Assembly (NCBI GenBank): GCA_020723125.1
Contig: DYJM01000004.1
Location: 1-54,232 of the forward strand
Direction of reading: 5' to 3'
DNA from: Acidithiobacillus ferrivorans
GTDB lineage: Bacteria > Pseudomonadota > Gammaproteobacteria > Acidithiobacillales > Acidithiobacillaceae
Length of the DNA stretch: 54,232 nucleotides
In this document: piece after piece, positions 46,083 to 54,232 of the stretch
Numbering within the stretch: the stretch's first letter is position 1
How the letters are laid out: each line of letters starts with the position of its first letter
The notes under the pieces: generated by a model
Database searches by the model: none
What the model was told of the DNA's origin: nothing
Seen by the model: only the letters and a program-made list of their open reading frames with translations
Made by a program: the position numbers and the translations under genes

Positions 46083-47780
46083 ATGACGGGATATTTAGCC
46101 CTTGCCCGACGTTGGCGGCCCCAGCATTTTGAAGATTTTGTTGGTCAGGAAGCGGTTGTGGCGGCTTTACGTCATGCCCTGGACTCCGGCCGAATCCACC
46201 ATGCATTTTTGTTCACGGGAACGCGTGGCGTAGGTAAAACCACTTTGGCAAGGCTGCTTGCCAAATGTTTGAACTGCGAAAAAGGTATCAGCAGCCAACC
46301 CTGCGGAACCTGCAGTGCCTGTCTGAGTATCAGCGCCGGCAATTTTGTCGATTTGCTGGAAGTGGATGCCGCCAGCCGCACGCGCGTGGATGAAACCCGT
46401 GAACTGCTCGATAATGTCCAGTACGCACCGGTGGCCGGACGCTATAAAATCTACCTCATCGATGAAGTGCACATGCTGTCCACCCACAGTTTCAATGCAC
46501 TCCTGAAAACCCTTGAAGAGCCGCCCGAACACGTCAAGTTTTTGCTGGCAACCACGGATCCGCAGAAGCTTCCCGTCACCGTTTTATCCCGCTGTTTGCA
46601 GTTCAACTTACGCAGGCTGGAAATCGGCCAGATTCAGGGGCGCTTGCAGCAGATCATGCTGGCCGAGAAAATTTCCGCAGAAGATGCCGCACTGCACATA
46701 TTGTCCAAAGCTGCCGATGGCAGTTTACGCGATGCCCTCAGCCTTCTGGATCAGGCCATTGTCCATGGTGGTGGCGAAGTGCGCCGCGAGGGTGTGCTTG
46801 GCATGCTGGGACGCAGTGGCGACGATACTGTTATGCTGATGATTGCAGCGCTGATTGCCCAAGATGCGGAACGGGTATTTGCGCTGGTCAACGAACACCT
46901 GGCGCGGGGTCTGGATGCTGCCGGGCTACTGGACCTGATTATCGAGGGGACGCATCGATTGAGTCTTGCTCAGTTTGTGCCGGGCGTTGCAGAAGGTGAT
47001 GATGCGGAACTGATCAGTCAGTTACGAAACAAAATCAATCCACTGGTTTTACAGTCCTGGTACGCCCTGTTGCTGTCAGCGCGCCGGGATTTTCAGCTCT
47101 ATCCAGATCAACGCATGGCACTGGAAATGGCGTTTTTGCGGGTGCTCAGTTTCTCAAGGGGAAATATTCCACCAGCGACGGTACCGCTCAAACCGGAAGA
47201 AAAGCCCAGTTCCATCTCTCAAGCCTCTACAGAGACTGCGATCACAGCCGTTGAAACGGTTCAACCCGTCCTGCCAGAAACGATTCCAGAATCGCGCACA
47301 TTTGCGGATATGGTCCGCGAGCCCGCTCCGGAAATTCACAGCGAAAATGAATGCATACCGCCGCAAGCGGACAATTTGCGCCTTTCCTGGCAGGAACTGA
47401 TTGCCGCATTATCACTTTCACCGCTGCTGCAGGAACAACTGCGTCACGGTCAAGCCCTGCACTGTGATGCGCAAAAGGTGGATCTGCTCGTAGAGCCTCG
47501 CTACCTGCCCTTTATTATCAAGGAAAAAGCGCGAATTCTGAAAGCGCTCAGTGAGCACTTTGGTCAGACGCCGCAACTCGTCATCAGTGAATTGACCGAG
47601 GCAAGCGGCGTCCGCAGTGTAAATGCTGAAGCAGAATCTCAGGCATCCGCGCAACAGGAAGAAGCGCAGGTCAGGGTGGCCAATGATCCTCTGATCAAAC
47701 AATTTACGGAAATACTGGGTACTCAGGTAGAATCCATTACCTTGATGACTTCAACGAATCAACAGGGAGGTAGTCGATGA
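46083..47780 (+). CDS. dnaX: DNA polymerase III tau subunit
   Basis: The 565-residue clamp-loader ATPase has the N-terminal [20 protein letters not shown], Walker [18 protein letters not shown] (about 43-59), a zinc module with cysteines in [19 protein letters not shown], Walker [11 protein letters not shown], and the SRC sensor [11 protein letters not shown]. The C-terminal part binds the polymerase core. I see no A-AAA-AAG slippery heptamer in frame, so a separate gamma protein made by frameshift is not evident. It overlaps ybaB. Confidence 0.95.
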   Translation: MTGYLALARRWRPQHFEDFVGQEAVVAALRHALDSGRIHHAFLFTGTRGVGKTTLARLLAKCLNCEKGISSQPCGTCSACLSISAGNFVDLLEVDAASRTRVDETRELLDNVQYAPVAGRYKIYLIDEVHMLSTHSFNALLKTLEEPPEHVKFLLATTDPQKLPVTVLSRCLQFNLRRLEIGQIQGRLQQIMLAEKISAEDAALHILSKAADGSLRDALSLLDQAIVHGGGEVRREGVLGMLGRSGDDTVMLMIAALIAQDAERVFALVNEHLARGLDAAGLLDLIIEGTHRLSLAQFVPGVAEGDDAELISQLRNKINPLVLQSWYALLLSARRDFQLYPDQRMALEMAFLRVLSFSRGNIPPATVPLKPEEKPSSISQASTETAITAVETVQPVLPETIPESRTFADMVREPAPEIHSENECIPPQADNLRLSWQELIAALSLSPLLQEQLRHGQALHCDAQKVDLLVEPRYLPFIIKEKARILKALSEHFGQTPQLVISELTEASGVRSVNAEAESQASAQQEEAQVRVANDPLIKQFTEILGTQVESITLMTSTNQQGGSR

Positions 47781-48103
47781 TGAAAGGTGGTTTGGGAAAT
47801 ATCATGAAACAGGCGCAGCAACTCCAGGATCGCCTGCAAAAAACCCAGGAAGAATTGGCCCATATTGAAGTCCAGGGACATGCCGGCGGTAATCTGGTAG
47901 AGGTCACCATGACCTGTCGCCATGATGTGCGCAAGGTGCGGATTGATCCCTCGTTGCTGGCGGATAATGATCAGGAAATGCTGGAAGACTTGGTAGCTGC
48001 GGCCATTAACGATGCGGTACGCAATGCTGAAAAGGTCAGTGCTGAACGGATGTCGGAAGTCACAGGCGGCATGAATATTCCGGGCATGAATCTGCCTTTC
48101 TGA
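47777..48103 (+). CDS. ybaB: YbaB/EbfC-family nucleoid-associated protein
   Basis: The 108-residue protein begins [28 protein letters not shown] and has the [16 protein letters not shown] beta region and the terminal helix ending in a Met/Pro tail. Family members bind DNA as dimers and may aid recombination or chromosome compaction. Its ATG overlaps the dnaX stop. recR follows one base after its own stop. Confidence 0.95.
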   Translation: MMKGGLGNIMKQAQQLQDRLQKTQEELAHIEVQGHAGGNLVEVTMTCRHDVRKVRIDPSLLADNDQEMLEDLVAAAINDAVRNAEKVSAERMSEVTGGMNIPGMNLPF

Positions 48104-48104
48104 T

Positions 48105-48704
48105 ATGGCCGATGTTCCGAGTATGGAGGCTTTGGAGGCGCTGTTAAGGCGCCTTCCCGGTATTGGTCCGCGTTCTGCGCAGCGCATCTGCTACGATCTG
48201 CTGGTGCGTAAACGCAATCTTCTTCCCCAATTGGCCACCGCGCTGGAACGCGCGCATGCTGCAGTGCGCTTTTGCGAACGCTGCAATAATCTCAGCGAAG
48301 CCCCTTTGTGTGCTGTCTGTAAGGGTTCGCACCGGGATCATTCGCTGTTGTGCATTGTGGAATCACCCGCAGATTTGCGCGCCATTGAAGATACCGGCAT
48401 GTTCAGCGGCGACTATTTTGTGTTGATGGGCCATTTGTCACCTCTGGATGGAGTCGGTCCGGAAGCCCTGCATCTGGATCGTCTCAGTGAGCGTTTGGCA
48501 GAAGCGGGTCTGCAGGAGGTGATATTTGCCACCAACACCACTCTGGAAGGTGAGGCCACTGCCCGGTTTCTGGCCGATCTGGTGCCTGCAGGCATTACCA
48601 TCAGTCGTATTGCTCACGGCGTTCCGGTGGGCGGTGAACTGGAATATGTGGATCGCGGTACACTCGGACGGGCGCTGCATGGACGCCGCCTGCTGGATGA
48701 ATAG
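48105..48704 (+). CDS. recR: Recombination protein RecR
   Basis: The 199-residue protein has the helix-hairpin-helix LLRRLPGIGPRSAQRI, the four-cysteine zinc finger CERCNNLSEAPLCAVC (about 57-72) and a Toprim domain with IVESPADLRAIE and the GHLSPLDGVGPE loop. With RecF and RecO it loads RecA at gaps. The dnaX-ybaB-recR order is conserved widely in bacteria. Confidence 0.97.
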   Translation: MADVPSMEALEALLRRLPGIGPRSAQRICYDLLVRKRNLLPQLATALERAHAAVRFCERCNNLSEAPLCAVCKGSHRDHSLLCIVESPADLRAIEDTGMFSGDYFVLMGHLSPLDGVGPEALHLDRLSERLAEAGLQEVIFATNTTLEGEATARFLADLVPAGITISRIAHGVPVGGELEYVDRGTLGRALHGRRLLDE

Positions 48705-48738
48705 TTAAAACAAAACATTTGAGAGAGGAAGAAGTTGT

Positions 48739-49956
48739 ATGCTGGCTACGGGTGTGACGCCTCCGGGCGGGAATGTATTTTTTTTACTGATGGGCGCCAT
48801 TCTGGTTTTTGCCATGCATGGCGGCTTTGCCTTTCTGGAACTGGGGACCGTGCGCCGGCGCAGTCAGGTCAATGCTTTGGTCAAAATCCTCAGTGACTTT
48901 GGTATTTCGACCATTGTATATTTTTTTATCGGTTATCATATTGCTTACGGCATCAGTTTTTTCGGAAGCGTGCAAACCCTGACTGCCGGCGATCATGGTT
49001 TCGAAATGGTGCGTTTTTTCTTCCTGCTGACCTTTGCGGCAGCCGTACCCGCCATCATTTCCGGAGGCATTGCCGAGCGCGCCCGTTTTTATCCGCAATT
49101 GCTGGCTACGGCTTTTCTGGTGGGTCTGGTGTATCCCTTTTATGAAGGCATCGTCTGGGATAACAATTACGGCATTCAGGCCTGGTTTACGCAGACATTT
49201 GGTGCGCCGTTTCATGATTTCGCCGGTTCGGTAGTGGTCCATGCCATGGGTGGCTGGATGGCCCTGATGGCCGTCTGGTTATTGGGACCGCGCCGGGGGC
49301 GCTATGGTAAGGATGGTACGGTGCATGCCATGCCGCCTTCCAATATTCCTTTTCTGGCCTTGGGCTCCTGGATTCTGATCATCGGCTGGTTTGGCTTTAA
49401 TGTGATGAGCGCCCAGCAGTTGGCTCAGGTTCAGGGTCTGGTGGCCCTGAATTCACTCATGGCCCTGGTGGGTGGCATGCTCGCCGCTCTGGCCGTTGGC
49501 AAGGGCGACCCGGGTTTCGTGCATAACGGGGCATTGGCAGGGCTGGTGGCCATTTGTGCCGGATCGGATGTGGTCCAGCCCATCGGGGCTCTGGCCATTG
49601 GTGCCATAGCCGGGATTATTTTTGTGTATTTATTTACCTTTGTACAACATCGACTGCGCCTGGACGATGTGCTCGGGGTCTGGCCTTTGCATGGCGTTTG
49701 CGGTGTCTGGGGTGGTCTGGCGGTGGGAATTTTCGGCCTGAAAATGCTGGGGGGTGCAGGAGGCGTCAGTATTTGGTCGCAACTGCTGGGCACCGGTTTG
49801 GGCACTTTGATTGCGCTGGTGGGTAGCGGGCTGGTTTATGGCACCATCAAGGCTTTCATTGGGCTTCGCCTGGATGCCGAGGCGGAATATGCCGGTCCCG
49901 ATTTGAGTATTCACCATGTCAGCGCGTATCCTGAGGAGGATATTGAGAGGGCCTGA
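48739..49956 (+). CDS. amt: Ammonium transporter (Amt family)
   Basis: The 405-residue protein has about 11 helices. The two pore histidines lie in DFAGSVVVHAMGGWMAL and WPLHGVCGVWGGLAVG, and IGWFGFNVMSA is another family block. It conducts ammonium into the cell. GAGAGAGGAAGAAG is upstream. The N-terminus is short and no separate signal peptide is seen. A glnK gene, often adjacent to amt, is absent from this window, so regulation by PII must come from elsewhere. Confidence 0.94.
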   Translation: MLATGVTPPGGNVFFLLMGAILVFAMHGGFAFLELGTVRRRSQVNALVKILSDFGISTIVYFFIGYHIAYGISFFGSVQTLTAGDHGFEMVRFFFLLTFAAAVPAIISGGIAERARFYPQLLATAFLVGLVYPFYEGIVWDNNYGIQAWFTQTFGAPFHDFAGSVVVHAMGGWMALMAVWLLGPRRGRYGKDGTVHAMPPSNIPFLALGSWILIIGWFGFNVMSAQQLAQVQGLVALNSLMALVGGMLAALAVGKGDPGFVHNGALAGLVAICAGSDVVQPIGALAIGAIAGIIFVYLFTFVQHRLRLDDVLGVWPLHGVCGVWGGLAVGIFGLKMLGGAGGVSIWSQLLGTGLGTLIALVGSGLVYGTIKAFIGLRLDAEAEYAGPDLSIHHVSAYPEEDIERA

Positions 49957-49958
49957 AC

Positions 49959-50804
49959 GTGGATGATGACTTTGTTGCATTGACTTGGGAGAGTCTGCCA
50001 AAAATACCGAAAAGGTCTCCTGATGCACATAAAGGTCGTTTTGGTCATGTTTTTGTACTGGGTGGCGCGCCAGGAATGGGCGGAGCACTGGCTTTGGCTG
50101 CTGCGGCTGCTTACCGGGTTGGGGCAGGGCTGGTGACCGCCGTGGGTCATCCTTCCGCAGTCCCTTATCTGGCTTCCGCGCTTCCAGAAGCGACCTGGTG
50201 GGACTGGCCCCCGAATTTCTCTGCCTTACCGGACAATGCAGTACTCGCCGTGGGGCCCGGTCTGGGGCAGGGTCTGGCAGCCCATGATATGCTGTCCGAG
50301 GTCGGGAGTTTGCCCATTCCCCAGGTCTGGGATGCGGATGCCCTCAATATTCTTGCGCGTTTTGCTGCGCCCTTGCTCAGTGCGCAGGCTGTTCGATTGT
50401 TTACCCCGCATCCGGGTGAAGCGGCCCGGCTGTTGGAAATGGAGACTCAGGCCGTTCAGATGGATCGGATAACGGCAATCCAAGCCCTGCAATCCCGCTA
50501 TGGCGGGCATTGGGTTTTGAAGGGGCAGCACAGTCTGATGTTGGGTGAAACAGCGCGCTGTTATTGCCCCTGGGGAAATCCGGGAATGGCTACCGGCGGC
50601 AGCGGCGATGTGCTCACCGGAGTGTTGGCAGGATTACTGGCCCAGGGTTTATCTGCCGATGATTCCTTGATTCTGGGGGTTGCCATTCATGCCCTCGCCG
50701 GCGATCGTGCGGCCCGACGTTTGGGAGAAGAAAGCCTGTTGGCCAGCAATATTCTCGAAGAACTACCTTTTGTCATACGGGAGATGAATGCCATCCATGT
50801 CTGA
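49959..50804 (+). CDS. nnrD: ADP-dependent NAD(P)H-hydrate dehydratase
   Basis: The 281-residue enzyme repairs hydrated NAD(P)H. GRFGHVFVLGGAPGMGGALALAAAAAYRVGAGLVT, FTPHPGEAARLL and GNPGMATGGSGDVLTGVLAGLLAQG with the active-site Asp are diagnostic. Only the dehydratase part is present; the NnrE epimerase half of the bifunctional protein is missing and may be encoded elsewhere. It begins with GTG two bases after amt. The bioA frame starts 17 bases before its end. Confidence 0.92.
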   Translation: MDDDFVALTWESLPKIPKRSPDAHKGRFGHVFVLGGAPGMGGALALAAAAAYRVGAGLVTAVGHPSAVPYLASALPEATWWDWPPNFSALPDNAVLAVGPGLGQGLAAHDMLSEVGSLPIPQVWDADALNILARFAAPLLSAQAVRLFTPHPGEAARLLEMETQAVQMDRITAIQALQSRYGGHWVLKGQHSLMLGETARCYCPWGNPGMATGGSGDVLTGVLAGLLAQGLSADDSLILGVAIHALAGDRAARRLGEESLLASNILEELPFVIREMNAIHV

Positions 50805-52149
50805 AAGGGAAATGCTGAAAGCCTGGGATCGCCGTTATTTTTGGCATCCCTTCACCCAGATGCAATGTTATGGTGACGACGATCCCTGGATTATCGAGAG
50901 GGCAGAAGGGCATTATGTGTATGATGTGGATGGCGCGCGCTGCCTGGATGCGGTGGCGAGCCTTTGGTGTAATGTGCATGGTCATCGCCATCCGCGCCTT
51001 GATGCTGCCCTTCTGGAGCAGTTGGGAAAAGTCGCGCATACGACAGCCCTGGGCGCCAGCAATCCACCGGCTATCCGTCTCGCCAAAAAGCTGGTTGAGT
51101 GCACACCCGAATCCCTGCAACATTGTTTTTTCAGTGAAGATGGTTCCGAGGCGGTAGAAGTGGCCATTAAAATGGCGGCGCAGTACTGGGCCAACATTGG
51201 GCGCCCCGAAAAGCATCTTTTTTTGACCCTCGATAATGCTTATCACGGCGATACCGTGGGAGCTGTTTCGGTGGGCGGATTTCCGCTGTTTCACGAAGTG
51301 TATGGTCATTTGCTGTTCCCGACGCGCAGGTTGCCCAGCCCTTATGTGCTGCAATGGGAACAATGCCAGGGAGATGCCGCGCAGGCAGCCAAGCTCTGGC
51401 TGAGTACGCTGGAAACCGTTTTACTGGCCGAAAAAGACCATATTGCCGCTTTGATTCTGGAAGGCGGCGTGCAGGGTGCAGCCGGGATATTGCCTTTTCC
51501 ACCCGGAATCTTGTCGGGCGCACAAAAGCTCTGTAATACCCATGATGTCCTGCTTGTTGTTGACGAAGTGGCCACGGGTTTCGGTCGCAGCGGCAAATTA
51601 TTTGCCTGCGAAAATGAAAACGTCGCGCCCGACTTGCTGGCGCTCGGCAAAGGACTGAGTGGCGGTTATTTACCCATTGCCGCAACGCTGACTTCAGAAA
51701 AAATCTATCAGGCTTTTCTGGCCCCCTTTGGCGAAGCCAGGCAGTTTTATTACGGACATACCTTTACGGCCAACCCTTTGGCCGCTGCGGTGGCGCTGGA
51801 AAATCTGCGCATTTTTGCCGAAGGCGATTTGTTGTCCGAAATCCCCAATAAAATCGAAAAACTGCGCGCAGGTCTGGAAGTATTTCGGCATCAACCCTGG
51901 GCAGGTGAGCCCCGGCAATTTGGCTTGATGGCGGCCATTCCCTTGCGTGACCCGGCTACCGGAGCGGCTTACCCTTATGGCGAACGTGTCGAATACATGG
52001 TCTGCAAACGTGCTCGGGAAATGGGTGTTTATAGCCGGCCTCTTGGTGATCTGCTCACCATTGTGCCCCCTCTGTCGGTGACAGAGCAGGAAATAGACAC
52101 TATTCTCCACACATTATTTGACGCCATGGCGGAAGGAAGAACCCAATGA
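50788..52149 (+). CDS. bioA: Adenosylmethionine-8-amino-7-oxononanoate aminotransferase
   Basis: The 453-residue PLP enzyme makes 7,8-diaminopelargonate in biotin synthesis. The N-terminal DRRYFWHPFTQM, GHRHPRLDAALLEQLGKVAHTT, SDDGS-like FSEDGSEAVEVAIKMA, the cofactor Asp of VVDEVATGFGRSG and the PLP lysine in ALGKGLSGGYLPI are family features. ATG at 50788 or 50797 are both possible. No other bio gene is nearby. It stands between nnrD and tsaE, which are usually close together. Confidence 0.94.
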   Translation: MPSMSEREMLKAWDRRYFWHPFTQMQCYGDDDPWIIERAEGHYVYDVDGARCLDAVASLWCNVHGHRHPRLDAALLEQLGKVAHTTALGASNPPAIRLAKKLVECTPESLQHCFFSEDGSEAVEVAIKMAAQYWANIGRPEKHLFLTLDNAYHGDTVGAVSVGGFPLFHEVYGHLLFPTRRLPSPYVLQWEQCQGDAAQAAKLWLSTLETVLLAEKDHIAALILEGGVQGAAGILPFPPGILSGAQKLCNTHDVLLVVDEVATGFGRSGKLFACENENVAPDLLALGKGLSGGYLPIAATLTSEKIYQAFLAPFGEARQFYYGHTFTANPLAAAVALENLRIFAEGDLLSEIPNKIEKLRAGLEVFRHQPWAGEPRQFGLMAAIPLRDPATGAAYPYGERVEYMVCKRAREMGVYSRPLGDLLTIVPPLSVTEQEIDTILHTLFDAMAEGRTQ

Positions 52150-52601
52150 CAACGGCCCAGGAAATCATGACCCGTGCGCCCAGCACGGTGCAGGAAGATG
52201 ATTCGGTCAAGAATGTCGGCAAAATCCTGTTGCAGACGGGGCATCACAGTATTCCCGTAGTCAATGCCTCCGGGCATCTGGTCGGCATGATCGGTGAGCG
52301 CGACCTGATTGATGCCAACCGCGAGGTGCATTTGCCCACCATGCTGACCATTCTCGATGGATTGATTCCGTTGGGTGGCATGCATGAATACGAAGAAGAA
52401 TTGCGTAAGGTCACGGCGGTTACGGCAGGCCAGTTGGCTACTACCAAGGTCGTGACCGCAGGACCCGATGAAAACACCGATGCGGTCGCCGAAAAACTCT
52501 TGCGTAAGGAAGTACATGCCTTGCCTGTTGTGGATACAGATGGAAAGCTGTTGGGTATCATCACCCGCTCCGATATTCTCCAGCATTTGTTAAAACCCTG
52601 A
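52146..52601 (+). CDS. Two-CBS-domain protein
   Basis: The 151-residue protein consists of two CBS modules and little else. The first is AQEIMTRAPSTVQEDDSVKNVGKILLQTGHHSIPVVNASGHLVGMIGERDLID. The second ends VVDTDGKLLGIITRSDILQHLLKP, with the inserted MLTILDGLIPLGGMHEYEEELRK between. Ligand is probably an adenine nucleotide. It is coupled to bioA (ATGA) and ends two bases before tsaE. Function is unknown. Confidence 0.86.
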   Translation: MTTAQEIMTRAPSTVQEDDSVKNVGKILLQTGHHSIPVVNASGHLVGMIGERDLIDANREVHLPTMLTILDGLIPLGGMHEYEEELRKVTAVTAGQLATTKVVTAGPDENTDAVAEKLLRKEVHALPVVDTDGKLLGIITRSDILQHLLKP

Positions 52602-52603
52602 GT

Positions 52604-53083
52604 TTGCCGATGGATTGGGACTTTCCCAGTGCAGATATCTGCCAGTCCTGGGGGGCGGCCCTGGCGCAAACATTACAGGCACCGGCAGTCATTTATCTTG
52701 AAGGCGACCTGGGAGTCGGTAAGACAACGCTTGCCCAGGGTATTTTGCGGGCGCTGGGCGTCACCCAAGCCATCAAAAGTCCCACCTATACTTTGCTCGA
52801 AACCTATGCCACAAAATCCGGACTGGCCCATCATCTGGATTTGTATCGTTTGAATGATCCCGAAGAGCTGGAATTTATCGGCATCCGTGACTATCTGGCG
52901 ACACCTGCCCTGTGGCTGATCGAATGGCCGGAAAGAGGCAAGGGGCATCTGCCGGACGCTGATCTCAAACTGCATTTGCATATTCTTCCTGATGCCCGCC
53001 ATCATTTGTCCGCAACAGCGCAGCATGTGCGCGCCGAAGCCTGGGTGCAGGCCTTACCGGTTGATCTGGCGAGCATTACATGA
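52604..53083 (+). CDS. tsaE: tRNA threonylcarbamoyladenosine synthesis ATPase TsaE
   Basis: The 159-residue P-loop ATPase has Walker [16 protein letters not shown] (about 34-48), SPTYTLLETY, HHLDLYRLNDPEELEFIG and LIEWPERG, all family blocks. With TsaB and TsaD it makes t6A37 in tRNA. Translation may start at TTG 52604 or ATG 52610. Its stop overlaps the mutL start (ATGA). Confidence 0.95.
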   Translation: MPMDWDFPSADICQSWGAALAQTLQAPAVIYLEGDLGVGKTTLAQGILRALGVTQAIKSPTYTLLETYATKSGLAHHLDLYRLNDPEELEFIGIRDYLATPALWLIEWPERGKGHLPDADLKLHLHILPDARHHLSATAQHVRAEAWVQALPVDLASIT

Positions 53084-54232
53084 ACAACTCAGTGACCAGC
53101 CCGCCACGCGTGCGCCGCCTGGACGCCACCCTCGCCAATCAGATTGCAGCGGGGGAGGTGGTGGAAAGGCCCGCCTCGATCCTCAAGGAACTGCTGGAAA
53201 ATAGTCTGGATGCACAGGCTACCCGGATTACCATTCAATTACAGGGTGGTGGTATGGATTTGCTGAGTGTGGAAGACAATGGCACCGGCATATTACCCGA
53301 AGATCTGCCGCTGGCACTGGAGCGTCATGCCACCAGTAAGGTGGCAAGCTGGGAAGATTTGCAGGCTATCCAGACCATGGGCTTTCGTGGTGAAGCACTG
53401 CCCGCTATTGCCTCGGTGGCGCGGATGGAAATTCTGAGCAGAACGCACGACGCGGGGCAGGGCGCCCGGCTCCAGGTGCATGGTGGTGAGGTCCTGGCCT
53501 CGGAACCTGCTGCCCGCGCCCCCGGAACGACGGTGCAGGTTGCCGACCTGTTTTACAATGTCCCGGCGCGCCGCAAATTTCTGCGTTCGGCTGCCGCCGA
53601 ATTGACGCGTATCCAGAAGGTGCTCCGCCAGATAGCCCTGGCCAATTTCCCGGTGGCCTTTCAACTGCTGCAAAATCGTCGCAGCCTGGTGCAGTATCCG
53701 GCAGCCACTGATGCCGAAGCCTGTTCTGCCAGAGTCGCAAGCATTCTGGGCGAAGGTTTTCTGGCGAATGCGTTGTACCTCGAGCAAAGTGATCAGGGTA
53801 TGTCGTTACGGGGCTGGCTGGGCTTGCCCACCTATAACCGCGCCCGGGGCGACGAACAATACTTTTTCGTCAATGCTCGTCCGGTGCGTGATCCGGTGCT
53901 GACCCATGCCTTGCGCGCTGCCTATCAGGATGTATTGTTTCAGGATCGCCACCCGTTGTTTGTTTTATATCTGGATATGCCTGCCGAGCAAGTGGATGTG
54001 AATGTGCATCCAGCCAAGGCTGAAGTCCGTTTTCGGGATAGTCGCACGGTACATGATTTCCTTTTTCATACCCTGCGCCGGATTATTGCCGAGCAGGGTG
54101 GGGATAAACCGCAAATTTCCGTTCCGGTACAGCCAGCCATGCGCCCCCTCGGCCTTGCTCCGGATAATCCCGGTGCTGGTGCTGTCCGTCCGTCTTCGGG
54201 TCCATCTTCTGCTTATGTACCTTCCTTCCAGC
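53080..54232 (+). CDS. mutL: DNA mismatch repair protein MutL (5' part)
   Basis: The reading frame is open to the window end, giving the first 384 codons only. The GHKL ATPase domain is clear: ANQIAAGEVVERPASILKELLENSLDA, DNGTGI, TMGFRGEALPAIASVA and DLFYNVPARRKFL. NVHPAKAEVRF closes the transducer domain (about 309-319). The beginning of the Pro/Ser-rich linker is seen. MutL couples MutS to strand excision. No coding disruption is visible. The C-terminal dimerisation domain is beyond the window. Confidence 0.96.
   Translation, partial: MNNSVTSPPRVRRLDATLANQIAAGEVVERPASILKELLENSLDAQATRITIQLQGGGMDLLSVEDNGTGILPEDLPLALERHATSKVASWEDLQAIQTMGFRGEALPAIASVARMEILSRTHDAGQGARLQVHGGEVLASEPAARAPGTTVQVADLFYNVPARRKFLRSAAAELTRIQKVLRQIALANFPVAFQLLQNRRSLVQYPAATDAEACSARVASILGEGFLANALYLEQSDQGMSLRGWLGLPTYNRARGDEQYFFVNARPVRDPVLTHALRAAYQDVLFQDRHPLFVLYLDMPAEQVDVNVHPAKAEVRFRDSRTVHDFLFHTLRRIIAEQGGDKPQISVPVQPAMRPLGLAPDNPGAGAVRPSSGPSSAYVPSFQ

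Noticed and set aside
46083-47780. Programmed frameshift in dnaX to make gamma subunit
   Set aside because: The only A-rich run in the right area (AAG GAA AAA GCG near 47520) is not a slippery X-XXY-YYZ heptamer in frame, and no clear stimulatory stem was found.

Overview
The window looks like chromosomal DNA of a gamma-proteobacterium-like autotroph, most probably the class Acidithiobacillia. This is an inference from gene order (trpF-trpB-trpA-accD-folC-cvpA-purF-metZ, queA-tgt-yajC-secD-secF, ffs-dnaX-ybaB-recR, tsaE-mutL), moderate GC, and an accessory set rich in sulfane-sulfur, haem and peroxide functions. No 16S gene or other decisive marker is present, so species is not claimed.

Layout. 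1-1680: a single-domain globin followed by a 2Fe-2S/FAD/NAD(P)H reductase, read leftward from a promoter with an FNR/DNR-type box. 1689-5832: a leftward tripartite drug-efflux operon (MFS pump, NodT-type outer-membrane lipoprotein, EmrA-type adaptor), with a divergent LysR regulator and a palindromic operator between them. 6887-7082: a large nested inverted repeat. 7082-9260: a thiopurine-methyltransferase-like gene coupled to a HugZ-like FMN protein, then a PLD-family nuclease. 9281-11625: mobA-mobB-moeA for molybdenum cofactor. 11680-33016: a dense rightward housekeeping block covering leucine, aspartate-family, tryptophan, fatty-acid, folate, purine and methionine synthesis, FimV, tRNA modification (TruA, QueA, Tgt) and Sec translocation (YajC, SecD, SecF).

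33107-33198 is tRNA-Ser(CGA). A 15-base copy of its 3' end, with a decayed T-arm before it, recurs at 44683-44697. The 11.5 kb between them is all accessory: a persulfide dioxygenase / ArsR regulator / MFS / DsrE operon; a COG4315 protein and an L,D-transpeptidase; two small paralogous proteins; an ADP-ribosylglycohydrolase coupled to a double-CDGSH protein; KatG; and a second globin behind a terminator-like leader. No integrase is visible. I interpret the stretch as a decayed tRNA-targeted genomic island dedicated to sulfur, oxidative and gas stress.

44735-54232 returns to core genes: a TDT-family transporter, the 4.5S SRP RNA, dnaX-ybaB-recR, an Amt ammonium channel, nnrD, bioA, a CBS protein, tsaE and the 5' part of mutL, which runs off the window. 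Many neighbours overlap by 1-4 bases (ATGA, GTGA or TGATG junctions), so translational coupling is pervasive. The observations most worth following are the split flavohaemoglobin under an FNR-type box, the tRNA-bounded island, the attenuator-like leader of the second globin, the pair of small paralogous proteins, and the CDGSH/ADP-ribosylglycohydrolase pair.
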